Part shown: in pieces, positions 39,901-49,800 of the stretch
Numbering within the stretch: position 1 is the first letter of the stretch
Layout: every line of letters starts with the position of its first letter
Assembly (NCBI GenBank): GCA_036362985.1
Contig: JAYGXS010000003.1
Span: forward strand, 65,433,219 to 65,497,218
DNA: 64,000 nt
Reading direction: 5' to 3'
From: Ligula intestinalis
Taxonomy: Eukaryota; Platyhelminthes; Cestoda; Diphyllobothriidea; Diphyllobothriidae
Notes under the pieces: model-generated
What the model saw: only the letters and a program-made list of their open reading frames with translations
Database searches by the model: none
What the model was told of the DNA's origin: nothing
Made by a program: the position numbers and the translations under genes

Positions 39901-41008
39901 CGCCGGGTGCCAGCCTTGTCACGTATACGCTGGGATCTCCATTCTCCTGTGGGGCGTCATAACCCCCAGCAATGGTAAATCCGAAGCTCTGGTTCTGTCC
40001 TGGAGGTCTGTTTAATACAACCTCCAAGTACTCCCATTCACTTTCTTCTAAGGGCGACGTATTTCCTAAAAGGAAAATTGCAAATAGACACCAGAGTTGC
40101 TAAACCGAATAAGAAAAATACTTCCAGCAAGCATTTTAGAACGAAGTAAGCTGTGGCAGCATTGATCTGTGCGTCACGCCGTTTTACAAAGTAGCAATGT
40201 GCAGGCAGTTTTTCGGGAGTCTCAAGGATGTCACTCTGTTTTACGCAAACGTATGTTACAAAGGTGGATAAAAATATCGATAATAGACGTTGCGCAACAG
40301 CTATTATGTATACCAATATTGGTTATCTCGGACAAAAACAGCTAACAACGACCATTAGCAAATTAGCTCTCAAGCCGAAAAGTAACTGCACCCGCCTCTC
40401 CGTCCACGATACCACGTATGAATAAAAATTGAAGACAATTTAAAGAGTGTCTAATTGCCTGCTTAAATAAATTACCTAAGTTTATACGTCCCAGGTACTT
40501 AGCTTAGAAGCAAGTATAGGGAAACAATTGCAAATTTCGAAAGGGCAGCAAAGGATGTCAAGACAAAAAGCATCGTGCATGCTCTTAGCTAGCACTCAAA
40601 TATCCGACCTAATAAGCAGGGATCCGCTAAGATGCCTTGGCAGCTGACTACGGTAGAATGGGGGCAAAAGGAATCGACAAAAATGGTTTAAACAAAGACA
40701 AAAAGAAACAAAGCGAGGTTTTAACATACAGTCCTGAAAGGTTAGGCATAGTGATCAAATTACAACGCAGTTATAAAATCGCATAGAACGATGATAAATG
40801 ACACAGCAAACATTCATTAAAACGTCGCTGTGACAACCAATTTTCGACATGCCTCTTCGACCAATACATAGACGAAGTGTATAAAACTTGAGAGTAGCAA
40901 ACAAAAGCGGAAAATAACTCTGTTCACATAAATATGTATGGTATTTCCCATATTACCTTGGTCGTCCTTTGGCACTGACTGAAAAGTGTCTTGCACATCG
41001 CTGTTATC
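36689..41008 (-). CDS. Multi-PDZ scaffold protein, C-terminal two PDZ domains
   Basis: Six minus-strand exons join in phase into 308 codons plus stop: 40957-41008, 39873-40065, 39367-39469, 38511-38660, 38032-38199, 36689-36949. PDZ-A runs from YLEVVLNRPPGQ through the carboxylate-binding SFGFTIAGG loop to AGDTLALIIRR. A linker of about 40 residues follows. PDZ-B runs from VDLVKPSEDVGLGFSIAGG to EEAVRMLRNAG and VHLVLCR. Both loops are the GLGF type that binds C-terminal peptides. A Ser/Pro-rich tail ends RYRKR. The domains look most like those of DLG/Scribble-type scaffolds, but no SH3 or guanylate-kinase region follows. The 5' exons are not located. Confidence 0.85.
36950..38031. other. PDZ gene intron with tRNA-derived SINE
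   Basis: Contains a run of ten G at about 36971-36980 and the tRNA-like repeat at 37055-37320. The rest is unassigned. Confidence 0.5.
37055..37320 (-). mobile_element. tRNA-derived SINE-like repeat, copy 1
   Basis: On the minus strand, 37135-37062 resembles a tRNA gene: an A-box-like GGCTCAATGGTAGAGC and a B-box-like GGGCTCGACTCCCACC. The anticodon arm is not convincing. The adjoining sequence up to about 37320 (ACCCGCCCAAC, GTATAGAATCCACCA, AATAATTTAGTTGAC) recurs at 58855-59220, so this is a repeat with a tRNA-like head and not a tRNA gene. Confidence 0.6.
38032..38199 (-). CDS. PDZ gene, first half of PDZ-B
   Basis: Acceptor TTTTGGAAG. Encodes VDLVKPSEDVGLGFSIAGG, then GIFVTKISPGGLAAANGQI and QPGDRLFQ. 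The only junction that keeps PDZ-B in frame is CAG|GCAGGT, a GC donor; the GT four bases further on would give a frameshift and immediate stop. Confidence 0.85.
38200..38510. other. PDZ gene intron, nothing recognised
   Basis: A/T-rich intron sequence with no repeat partner noticed. Confidence 0.4.
38511..38660 (-). CDS. PDZ gene, inter-PDZ linker
   Basis: Acceptor GATCATTTAG; donor TATGAG|GTAAGA. 50 codons: IIRRYLGTESNSEMAFPIPT, then a polar stretch ending SETYWYE, which runs straight into the start of PDZ-B. Phase 0 at both ends. Confidence 0.8.
38661..39366. other. PDZ gene intron, nothing recognised
   Basis: A/T-rich intron sequence with no repeat partner noticed. Confidence 0.4.
39367..39469 (-). 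CDS. PDZ gene, second half of PDZ-A
   Basis: Acceptor ATTCTTTTAG; donor CTCTG|GTCTGT. Encodes PFDQIISVNGTDLTCVSNEE and AVQILRDAGDTLAL. The last beta strand is completed by the next exon (LAL joined to IIRR), which supports this weak donor over read-through to the stop about 13 bases later. Confidence 0.8.
39470..39872. other. PDZ gene intron inside PDZ-A, nothing recognised
   Basis: A/T-rich intron sequence splitting the PDZ-A domain. No feature supported. Confidence 0.4.
39873..40065 (-). CDS. PDZ gene, first half of PDZ-A
   Basis: Acceptor TTTCCTTTTAG; donor CTACG|GTAGGT. Encodes NTSPLEESEWEYLEVVLN, the SFGFTIAGG carboxylate-binding loop, and SVYVTRLAPGGVADVDDRLR. Phase 1 in, phase 2 out. 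Confidence 0.85.
40066..40956. other. PDZ gene intron, nothing recognised
   Basis: A 92-codon minus frame at 40038-40316 overlaps the exon end but has no domain. No repeat was noticed. Confidence 0.4.
40957..41008 (-). CDS. PDZ gene, linker exon
   Basis: Acceptor (minus strand) TTTTCCTCTAG; donor CCAAG|GTAATA. It encodes 17 acidic residues, DNSDVQDTFQSVPKDDQ, plus one base. Phase 1 out, matching the next exon. Confidence 0.65.
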
Positions 41009-42440
41009 CTAGAGGAAAATGGCAAACAAGGAGCTTGTGATTATAAATTCTCCAAATTTCCAATTAAGTGTGAATGAATGTGAGAAGAATGTGATAATTT
41101 TTTGTGCATTCTGCCCAGCATAAATCAGTTTCCTTAAAAAACCTAACACGTGAACTGATATGCATAACGGTGTGTCTGAATATAAGTGTAGGAATCAGAT
41201 GGAGGAGATTGCTCAGGCAAGAATCCTGCTACAAGTTGTTTAATATTTGCTCACTTGACTTAATTGACGTTCTAAGTATACAGACCAACACTGGACACTG
41301 TGCGAGGCCCGGACATTAAATCAGAAATCCAATGAGAAAACTTTATATAACAAAATAATATAAAATTGTAGTCGATTGAAACATGTTTCGTAAAATTTTC
41401 CTCAGTGGTCACTTAGGGCTTTAAAGGGGTAGTAGTGGTGGTTCAGAGTGCATGCTGAATGCCCTGACGTAGGACCAGCCAACTAAGAATGTGTGATTAC
41501 GTCTGATCAGCAAACAGTACGTTCCTGGACTAAGAATCGGGTCAAATTAGACACAAATGGAGAATAGACCTGCACTTTTGCTAGAGCATTGACGAGTATT
41601 ATAAAGTCAGACTACAAAAGGCTTTCAAGTACGTTGAAATGTTGCGTAATCCAATCCTTTTGGATGTGAACGAATTTGTGAGCATAATAAAGCCTTATAT
41701 AGCCAACAGACTACAAAATAGTAGACGATAACGGGATGTTTTGGTATCGAAGACAAATATAAATTTGGCTAATGAACCACTACTTGGAATCTGTTTCAAT
41801 TTTTTACAAACGAAAGGTGATTAAAAATATAAAACGAGGTAATAAATTTTAAAAATATGGTGAAAATACACTGAGGAAATTCGGTGAAGTTTGCGCAGTG
41901 ATTTCTTCAGGAACTTCAGATAAGAGTTGATAATAATATTCCTGGATATCTAATGGATAGAAGATATAATGTTTTCAAACCTAAAATCGACGAATATAGA
42001 TCGCTTTCTAATACAGAAATCAATCGGTCAATTGAGTTCTGGAGGGACTTTTCAGCATTTCCCCGTAATTTGAGACGAAATTTTTGTAGTAGCTTCAGCG
42101 CCCTCTCCGAATCTTTCAGATAAATAAATAAATAAATTATGTATACCTTCTCTAGAAACTAAAGCATTAGAGGGCATTGCACAGGCGGCTTCCGCACATT
42201 CAATTATGCACCCAAAAATTTTGTAAACCTCTTACAACTCTACAACGCATTTAAACTAATTATTAAGTGTCGAATACTTTTAAGCAATTTCGATTTCCAA
42301 ATTTGATCTAAAAATCCCGGTTTAGTGCGATAAATTCTACGAGGATTCAGGCAAACATTGAACCAAAGTAAAGCAATGAATTACCGGGAGACGTCTTGAA
42401 CACTGATAGCAATGTTCTAGGTGCAAAGTATCTATCGGTC
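41009..42440. other. Unassigned, possibly PDZ gene intron
   Basis: A/T-rich. Upstream exons of the PDZ gene should lie to the right, but I could not identify any with good splice sites. Confidence 0.35.
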
Positions 42441-42446
42441 GTAGGT

Positions 42447-42493
42447 CGTGCAAAAGAGTCTAGAGGTCTATTCCTCTAGACTCTTTGGCACGA
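42447..42493. other. Perfect-stem hairpin
   Basis: CGTGCAAAAGAGTCTAGAGG and CCTCTAGACTCTTTGGCACG face each other across a 6-nt loop (TCTATT). Nearly every base pairs over 20 bp. The flanks do not extend the stem. No coding potential. Confidence 0.6.
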
Positions 42494-42529
42494 TTGTGGC
42501 ATGCACGCATAAGTAGCGGTATTTCGTGC

Positions 42530-43079
42530 GTTGACTGGGGGAGGTTACAAGCCTTCATCAAAATCGATGGTCGAACAAACACACACAAGCCCCTCCCCCC
42601 CAAAAAAACCTTACGCGAACACACGCCTCATATTTTTGCCCCCGCCCCACCCAAATGATTATAGGAGCCAGTCTCTTCTCTGGGCCCTGAGGGCTCCCCT
42701 CTCCGACAAGCCACGGGCTCTAGTGAAACCTGTGATTTGCATGCAAGAAACCCACACAAGAATCTTTTCTTGCCATGGTGACCCACCCCCGTCCTCGTAC
42801 GCAGACCACATCGGCGCCTCCCACTTCGCCATCTGGCTTGGTTGGAGTATTTCATTCCCTCCCCCCGGTTTGACATGCTGGTGTGCTGTAAAGGCTGTTG
42901 CTGTGAGTGGGTCAAATATGGCGCCTGGATCGATGGCTTGCCTTGGTTACTTTTGTCAGCGTATGCCTAGGGCGGAAAACCCGTGTTCAAATCAGACGAA
43001 ATGCGTTCTAGTGGGGGTGTGGGCTGTGTGTGTAAATGAGTATTCGACCATCGATTTTGCTGAAGGCTTTTAACCTTAC
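42530..43079. other. G+C-rich block, unassigned
   Basis: Noticeably richer in G+C than its flanks, with a pyrimidine/C run (CCCCTCCCCCCCAAAAAA near 42590-42607). It runs into R2 copy 2. A 180-codon plus frame crosses it, but its composition looks like a by-product of the base bias, with no domain seen. Confidence 0.4.
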
Positions 43080-43700
43080 TCAGTCAAAGTGTAGGGGTCT
43101 TGGTTGTGGTTGTGCCTAGATCACTACAATCATCAGATCGAATACCAGGTTAAAAGTTAGACGGCCAAAGTCACCAGAAGGAGTGGTCTATTGTATAAAG
43201 AACTCCTATTTGCAGTCTCTTGTGGCAGTGGCCACTGGCGAAGCCAAAGCTGGTCCTGACTGCGTCCAGCCAGGCCTGAGAGTGTGAACTGTCTGTTTTG
43301 TGGGGTGATTACAGTTGCTTTAGTAGGATTGTAAAGCAAGTTCATGTGGTCTGTGAGTCGTGCGTTGCAATTACCCCAGGAATGTTGCCTGCAAAGGCCC
43401 CCTGCTGCCTTGGCCAGAAGTGTCGCGTTAAGTGGCTCTTAGGAAGGTGCGCTTATTAAGCTGAGGTTGACTGTCCGGACTGCAGGAAGGCCAAAGGACG
43501 GGGGACGCTGACGCAGCTGTTATTGGTTTGCCAGAAGCAGCTACTAGGTCAAGCCTCGGGGAATGGGAGTGCCAATGGAGGTAAGCATCGGAAGAGTTGT
43601 TTCTGACGACATGAATCTCGGGCAGCGAGCCTCGATGAGCGGAATACCGCCCAGTTATGCATTCACGCCGCACTCGTGAGCCAGCGACCCGAATCACGCA
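43080..43700. repeat. Dispersed repeat family R2, copy 2
   Basis: Same-orientation partner of 25440-26110, about 17.6 kb away. It starts GTGTAGGGGTCTTGG, with GTGGTTGTGCCTAGATCACT and a B-box-like stretch, and continues through GTGGCCACTGGCGAAGCCA to GTCAAGCCTCGGGGAATGGG. Two minus-strand frames (43157-43345, 43428-43697) keep peptide blocks shared with the other copy. Confidence 0.6.
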
Positions 43701-44635
43701 TGTCTTACCCTGCTCTGGCCCTGTCTCGGTTCAGTGATTTTACTGCGCGGCCTGTTTATAGGGCCAAAACACACACAACGAAACAGAACACGACAAATAG
43801 GTTAAGGTTTTATTGAAGGATAGCCGGAAAGGGGAACAGGGTGAAATGTCCCAGTGCAACACTCAGCGCAGTGTATCTTTATTCCTCTGGCATGCAAAAT
43901 TACTTATCTCCTGTTATTTTTAGTGAACGCCATTTTAATATAGAATAAACTACTCAGGAATTTCAAATTCTGCAACCCTACCCCTTGTTCCAGGAAAGAA
44001 TCACCCGTTTTCTACCACCCGAATATACTCCACGAATTTTGCCTACCAAATCAGTCAAATATGACTTCCGGTGTGATTCAGGTAGCAGTCTCTTCGGCTT
44101 GTGCCAACCGTCGTTTTTGCGGTAGTTTAAGATCATGCCCATGTAGGCAACCGGAATTATTGAGCATATATGCATATTATATTCCACGGGCCTTAATCTT
44201 TCACAGCATTGTTTCTAGATCGTCTCCAAAGCACGCCAAACTGCCGTGCTTGTACTCCAAAATGTAAAAAACGTTGGTATAAGAACCTTTTTATAATCTC
44301 CGAGGATTTCGAGCCCGACTTATAGGCAGATGTAGCCAAGAGAGTGGTTATGATAGGCAATGGCTTTATTCAACTGTTCACAAAGACCGTGACGCTTGCG
44401 GGACCTGCGTAGTACTATAGCTTGTCCACTCCGGCATATTTATATTGCTCCGATCTTTCCAAAACATTCCTAGAGTATACTGTGTTTCTAGACAGTCTAG
44501 ACTTATCTCCACTACGGCCACTGCCCCTGTTATGTGGGTGGCCGTTTCGTTTGGTTGGCTTATGGCGTGAGGGTGAGTGCCTTGTATCGCGAGCGGCTAG
44601 ACTTGAGGCTTGACTGTGGGCATGACATAGCAGGT
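43701..44635. other. Unassigned
   Basis: No coding exon or repeat partner recognised. Frames of 60-70 codons here have no support. Confidence 0.35.
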
Positions 44636-44840
44636 CGCATTAAGTCACTTTATTAAGGGAAAAAGGCTTTCGCCATTGGGCTCCCTATGCATAGCCAAAA
44701 ATCGCAAAGTAGGTCCACCGTAACAATAGTACATAATACAAATGTACAAATGTAGGCTTAACAGCAGCGATAAGTGTGAGCCAGTTGCAAAGTGATGCTA
44801 CTGTCACTTTGTGCCTTATATCTCCCACAATTTCTCAGCC
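44636..44840 (-). mobile_element. Non-LTR retrotransposon 3' end
   Basis: On the minus strand this reads the last few bases of the reverse-transcriptase ORF and the 3' UTR seen at 995-2325, but uninterrupted: GGCTCACACTTATCGC, then a reading ending HREPNGESLFPLIK and AATAAAGTGACTTA. The last peptide block parallels NRELKGDSLLPLIK at 1030-998. It is a 5'-truncated copy of about 200 bp. Confidence 0.65.
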
Positions 44841-44929
44841 GACTGCCGTGGATGCATGAGGAATCCCGCTAACGCAACAGATTTAATAAAATTTAAGGTT
44901 AGATCCTGGCTGGAATACTCCTTGTTTAT

Positions 44930-44997
44930 GTTGTAGCCGTTTAAGTCGTGGTTGTACTCGGATCACTACAATCATCAGGTCGAATCCCAGGTTGGAC
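44930..44997. repeat. Short copy of the R2 head segment
   Basis: GTCGTGGTTGTACTCGGATC, ACTACAATCATCAGGTCGAA and TCCCAGG match the first 60 bp of both R2 copies. The GGTCGAATCCC resembles a tRNA B box, which hints at a tRNA-derived SINE head. Confidence 0.45.
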
Positions 44998-46116
44998 GTA
45001 AAATGCCACTGGCCGAGCATGCAGCGGCGGTGAGGATGAAAGACGCCCACTTCCAGGTTTTAACTCACTGAAGGGGACCTGGCCATATTTTCAAGTTTGA
45101 CGAGGCGTTCCCATACGGTGTACTGAGAGGTTTCCTGAACAAGAGAATCAGTCACGTGGGAAGGGTCATGTGCATCAACAACTCTGATGACAGCGAGCAT
45201 AATTATCGCGCAATTATCGGGCCCGCATCCGACACTGACAAGGCCATTGTTTCAATCAGCGTGTATAACGTGAAGTGTGAAGCCAGTACCCCATCAATTA
45301 AGACCCCAGCGATGGCGACAGAAATGAATAAGCGTTACACACATGCGGATGACCACTATAAATTCTAAATACCGTGCAAAATGCGAATGTTTCAACCGTG
45401 TATGTACATGACCATGACTACGATACCCTCACCTATAATCAAGAATTCCCGACAGAATCTGAAGCGTCAGGAGAATAAAACCCTCGCTCTTCTTCTGAAC
45501 CAGAGGAGTATAATCGTGCACTCAAAGCATATTCAGTGTAGCCACTGCATTCCTTTATAGACCACTAGCAAGTTGGGAAGACAGAGGAGCCCACGCTGAG
45601 AACCAGAAGTTCCCTAAGGGTCAAACCAAAGAGGAGGTTCAAGGCTATGGAAATCAATGCTAGATGGGACGCAATAAACCTATTTGCACAATTCAGGTTT
45701 TCTCTACACTCACTGTTATTCGCTCACTTGCCTACTTTGACCACTTGCACACTGCTATGCTAGAATATTCATTGCCTTGCGCGAGTGTATGTAAGAGGTT
45801 CTGCGTCATGCTGTCAGCTAAGCAAGATTTGATTGTCAATCTCTCCCTCACATTGCCTTCGGCTGCTGCTGCGCGCTCTGGCTGTCTAACTTTATTATTC
45901 CATAACTGCATCACTTAAGTGACACTTCAAAAGCACTGAATTACTGAAGGTTAATATATAGTCGCTACTCATATCGCTAGAGTAAGTTTTCGAAACGCGA
46001 GAGAATCGAGTTCTTGCTTTGAATCAAGTGATGACCTTGATGGGTGTAGCGAAGGTGGCGCCCATTTGTTTTTAAGACGAGTTGGTTTTTGTGGGTTCGT
46101 TTCGGCGTGCGTGAAA
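44998..46116. other. Region upstream of the K2P gene
   Basis: Positions 45430-45520 carry a fragment of the Penelope-like terminal repeat (GAATTCCCGACAGAATCTGA followed by AGCGTCAGGAGAATAAAACC). Otherwise no feature, and no promoter element could be supported. Confidence 0.4.
45430..45520 (+). repeat. Penelope-like terminal repeat fragment
   Basis: Matches 20175-20255 in layout: TAATCAAGAATTCCCGA, TCTGAAGCGTCAGG, AATAAAACCCTCG. The GAAAC box has changed to GAAGC. Too short to assign more. Confidence 0.45.
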
Positions 46117-46819
46117 ATGTTCCTGAACCTGGGAGGGTCGACAGAAGAACAAATTCTGCATGGCCATTCCTGGCCTGATGGAGAACAAAGGCAAAATCAC
46201 GAACGGTTACTTCACGATCTTCATGCGGTCGAAGAAAACCAGCAGGAACTTTTGCCTTTGACAAGAGCGTTGCGTGACACCTACAGATTCGTAGTGGTTC
46301 CACAACAACTTGACCATTCATTGTCGCCCGTCTTCTCAGATATCGCTTTTCCGCTCAATGATATTTCCATTTCTGAGTTGTCTCCGTCAATAAGAAAAGT
46401 AAAATCCGACAACTTTGGCTTTACAACGAGAAGGAACAGTTCGGAAAGTTCGGACTCACTAGAACAACCTCAAGCAACTGACTCTGAGTATCATGAGGAC
46501 CTTCCACGCAGCTCTCGTCCATCCGTTGGAAAATTGCAACAAGTTCATCCTGAAGATAGGACAATAGCCAGCGATAGTAACGACGATTTTCCGCGATCGA
46601 GCATCTCTAGCATTCAGTGTGATTTCAAAGACAATCCATTCTGCCGGGCTTTCTCGAGTCGAAAGGCAAAATATATTCTTCTTGCCATTCTCTACATTTG
46701 TTTTATGTGTATTGGTGCGCTGTGCTTTCAGCTTTTGGAACAGCCCGCGGAACTGGAAGAAAGAATCAGAATAAAAGGTGAAATACTGACTATACTGAAG
46801 GAACATGAATGTATTTCGT
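46117..46819 (+). CDS. K2P channel exon: cytosolic N-terminus and TM1
   Basis: The start is put at the ATG at 46117 (MFLNLGGSTEEQ); the frame is open to 46066 without an ATG. The N-terminus is long for this family and rich in Ser, Asp and Glu, with FRAFSSRK-like basic residues just before TM1. The donor is TCGT|GTAAGT, in phase 1. The last bases before it encode LKEHECIS. Read-through would add about 29 residues before a stop. Confidence 0.8.
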
Positions 46820-49800
46820 GTAAGTTATCTACAGATCTAACTTCACCGTTTCTGCTACTAAAGTCCCTTAATGCTCGCCTTTCAAATCAATTCAGTAAAT
46901 TTGCTTGAAATCTGGAGGTTGACACATATTTACTGTTCTCTTAATTCACCGTTCATATTAACTATCATCGCACCTTCCCTGTTTGACATCGTAACATATT
47001 TTACAGCATATTTCTTTGAAAAAATTCCCCTTGTTATGAATTAGTCTTTGTAGGTTATTTCAGTCATTATATTTGACAAATATGGACCTTTTTAGGTGCC
47101 ACTTACCTCAGTTCTAGTTAGAATCACTGGCTTCTAAAAGCTAACGACGGCGTCTATTTTAAGTGAACCAAAACTCGATGTAATACGTACCTTCTGTTAG
47201 TATTACATCAGGATTTAATAGATCGTGCTACCATCACGATATAATGTTCTGTATTCAGTGTTAAAAGCATGGTGAGGATCGAGAGCCCTTTTGGGATCTC
47301 AGTTATCCTTTATCCCTCATACTCTTAAAAACCACTTGTTATGTCCACACTACTTCTGTGGTCATTATGCGATATTTGGTTCCATTGTTTATCAACTTCG
47401 CAATACTTTTCCAAAGCCCTGTACCCTGCATCCAAAGTATTTTGTCACTTGTGACGACCCATGCAGGTTATATTGCTTGATTTTTAAAAAATGCCGTATC
47501 ATCTCAGCTTTGGAAATTACTGTCATATAAAACCATAAAACTAGTGTTAGTAATATTAAAAAGTCGCATTAAATTTAGCTGTACTTAATTACCCATTTGG
47601 GTATTGAAAGCAAGTGTCAGTATGAAAGAGTTATTATTACGGACTTTGCCCTTGGTTGTGTAGACTACCTAGCAAACTTTCCTAACGGAGTAGCCTTTAA
47701 CAGCGACGGGTTTTTTCCTAGTAAAATAAAATCTTTTTTTTGCAACGCGTTTCAGACAAACTCGAACTGCTTTGTAGACAGTCAGACTTCCGACTGTAGA
47801 TATGATACTCAGTTTCACATTCTCCGCGTACTCCTAACGCCTTAAACGTAGACTCAAATGTTGAACCCGATATTATCCTATTCACATCTGCATACTGTCC
47901 GTCTGCGTACGATAACGTTGTCCTCTTAATATTCACAGAGTCACCTATTTCAATGTTTCCGATCGAAAAGTATTATTCTTTTTGCAAATTTGTCTTTTAA
48001 AAGTCTTAGAAAGCGACTGAGCGTTTGGCAGATATTTGTTATTTTTTGCCCTTTTCCTTCATGTTGATCGCTACATTTTTACCTAAGGAGCTTCTAGCTT
48101 AGTATAACTGTCTTCAAACTACAGTAAACATTAGGGCAGAATATATGTTTATCATATTTTAATCACTTAAAATATATTGTCTTAATTCATTCATGTGGCT
48201 TTAAATGATAAGCTAGTTAGGCTGTAGTGTACTTTTCAGCATTTTCATATTTTAATGTCTAAAATCTAGAAGGCGTTTATTTAGAAAATTATAACATAAC
48301 CCAAATATATCACTCGGAATCATCCGTGCACAACTAATCGTTCATTTTTCGAGACTCCAAATTAGTGCTTTGCATTTAATTGCAATTACAGTACGAAAGG
48401 TTGAGAAGGCCCTAAACACGTGGAACTTTCTCTCAGGGCACGACAAAAAGGTTATTGTGGTAGCGGCAAATGCTTATCGAGATAGGTATGAGATCACTGG
48501 TGGTGTGAATGCTGATGGCCACAAACAGAAGACAATGTTTTGCTGAAATTTGCTGCATTTTCATCAGTGTATACTCGACGTAAACAGCAACCTCGAAATA
48601 GACATATCTGCTTGCATGTTAGTGAAGCCGGTCTCAAGGGTTACCTCTAACATATATTTGCCCGTTTATGACCTCCTCCCTAAACAACTGGTGATGCTGC
48701 AATTGCGCCTTTGCAGGTTCCACTGAGCCGGGTTGAATCAATGCTTATATGTTTATATTTACTTCGCCAATTTTGAAAGGTGTTGGCAGGCATCCCACTT
48801 TGTCAAAAGTTTCCCCATCTAAAATACCCGAAAATATACTGCAAAAACAGGGTCGGACTAAATGCTGCTTTTCTATAAAGGGACAGGACGACGTCGCATT
48901 AGCATCAACATAGCCAATATTTTTAATATGCGAACCGCTGTAACACCTGACTGCTTTGCTCTCCATGTAGCGTAGTTGGACAGGCTGTCGGGTAACAGTT
49001 CTTACGGATGCGATAGATTTTAGTGGAAAATCCACTGTTCTCGCCTTTCACGGGAATTTTAACCTTTGTTGTGATATGTCGATTAGAATCCATCCAGGTT
49101 ACTTCGATATTATATCATCATGTAGCTTGATCGACAGACATGTCGCTCAGCAGATTTAATTTAAGAAGTCAGCACATGACACCGGCGAAGATTCTGCTGA
49201 TAACAGAGGAATCGGTGAACTTAAACGAAGGAAAATCTGTGATCACTAAAACGAGAGGTTTATTAGGTTGACGATTGTGTTTCTCGCTCGATTTCATCAT
49301 TAGATACAGTCGCAGGTAAGTGTAGTGGAGGCACAGGGTTGCGCGACCACATGCGTACTATAATTAGCAGCTCTCACGATCACAGTGAGACAATGGCTTG
49401 ACAGTCCACGTCCGATTTTATAAACCGTGTTGTTATTCGGCCGCTGGGCTCACAGTCGTTGGAAGTGCTGGTCAGCCTTCCCACGTACCTGATTCCTCCG
49501 CTCAGACAGCTTTGGCAGGGAATCTGCGAACAGAGCTCATTGTGCCTGTTGATGGACCGCGGGCCTGGGAACTATTACTGAAGCAACTTATTGTTCACAC
49601 AGTTCTCACATCCAGCGAGGATTTCGGCCTCTTGAAAATATAGCTGGGTCCCGTCGATTGAGCTAACATCTTCTTTCCTCACCGCTTAACTACTCGAACA
49701 CGGTCTGTCAGGTCATCATCACAGTGGTTATCATCGTCAGATATCGCGAGAGTTGCCAATTATAGTAAGCATATGGTTTTGCGGTAACTACATACTGTAA

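Noticed and set aside
42531..43073. 180-codon plus frame
   Set aside because: It crosses a C-rich tract and runs into repeat R2. The composition explains the open frame, and no domain or conserved motif was seen.
45977..46806. Minus frames of 114 and 115 codons opposite the K2P exon
   Set aside because: They are antisense shadows of a clearly coding plus-strand exon.
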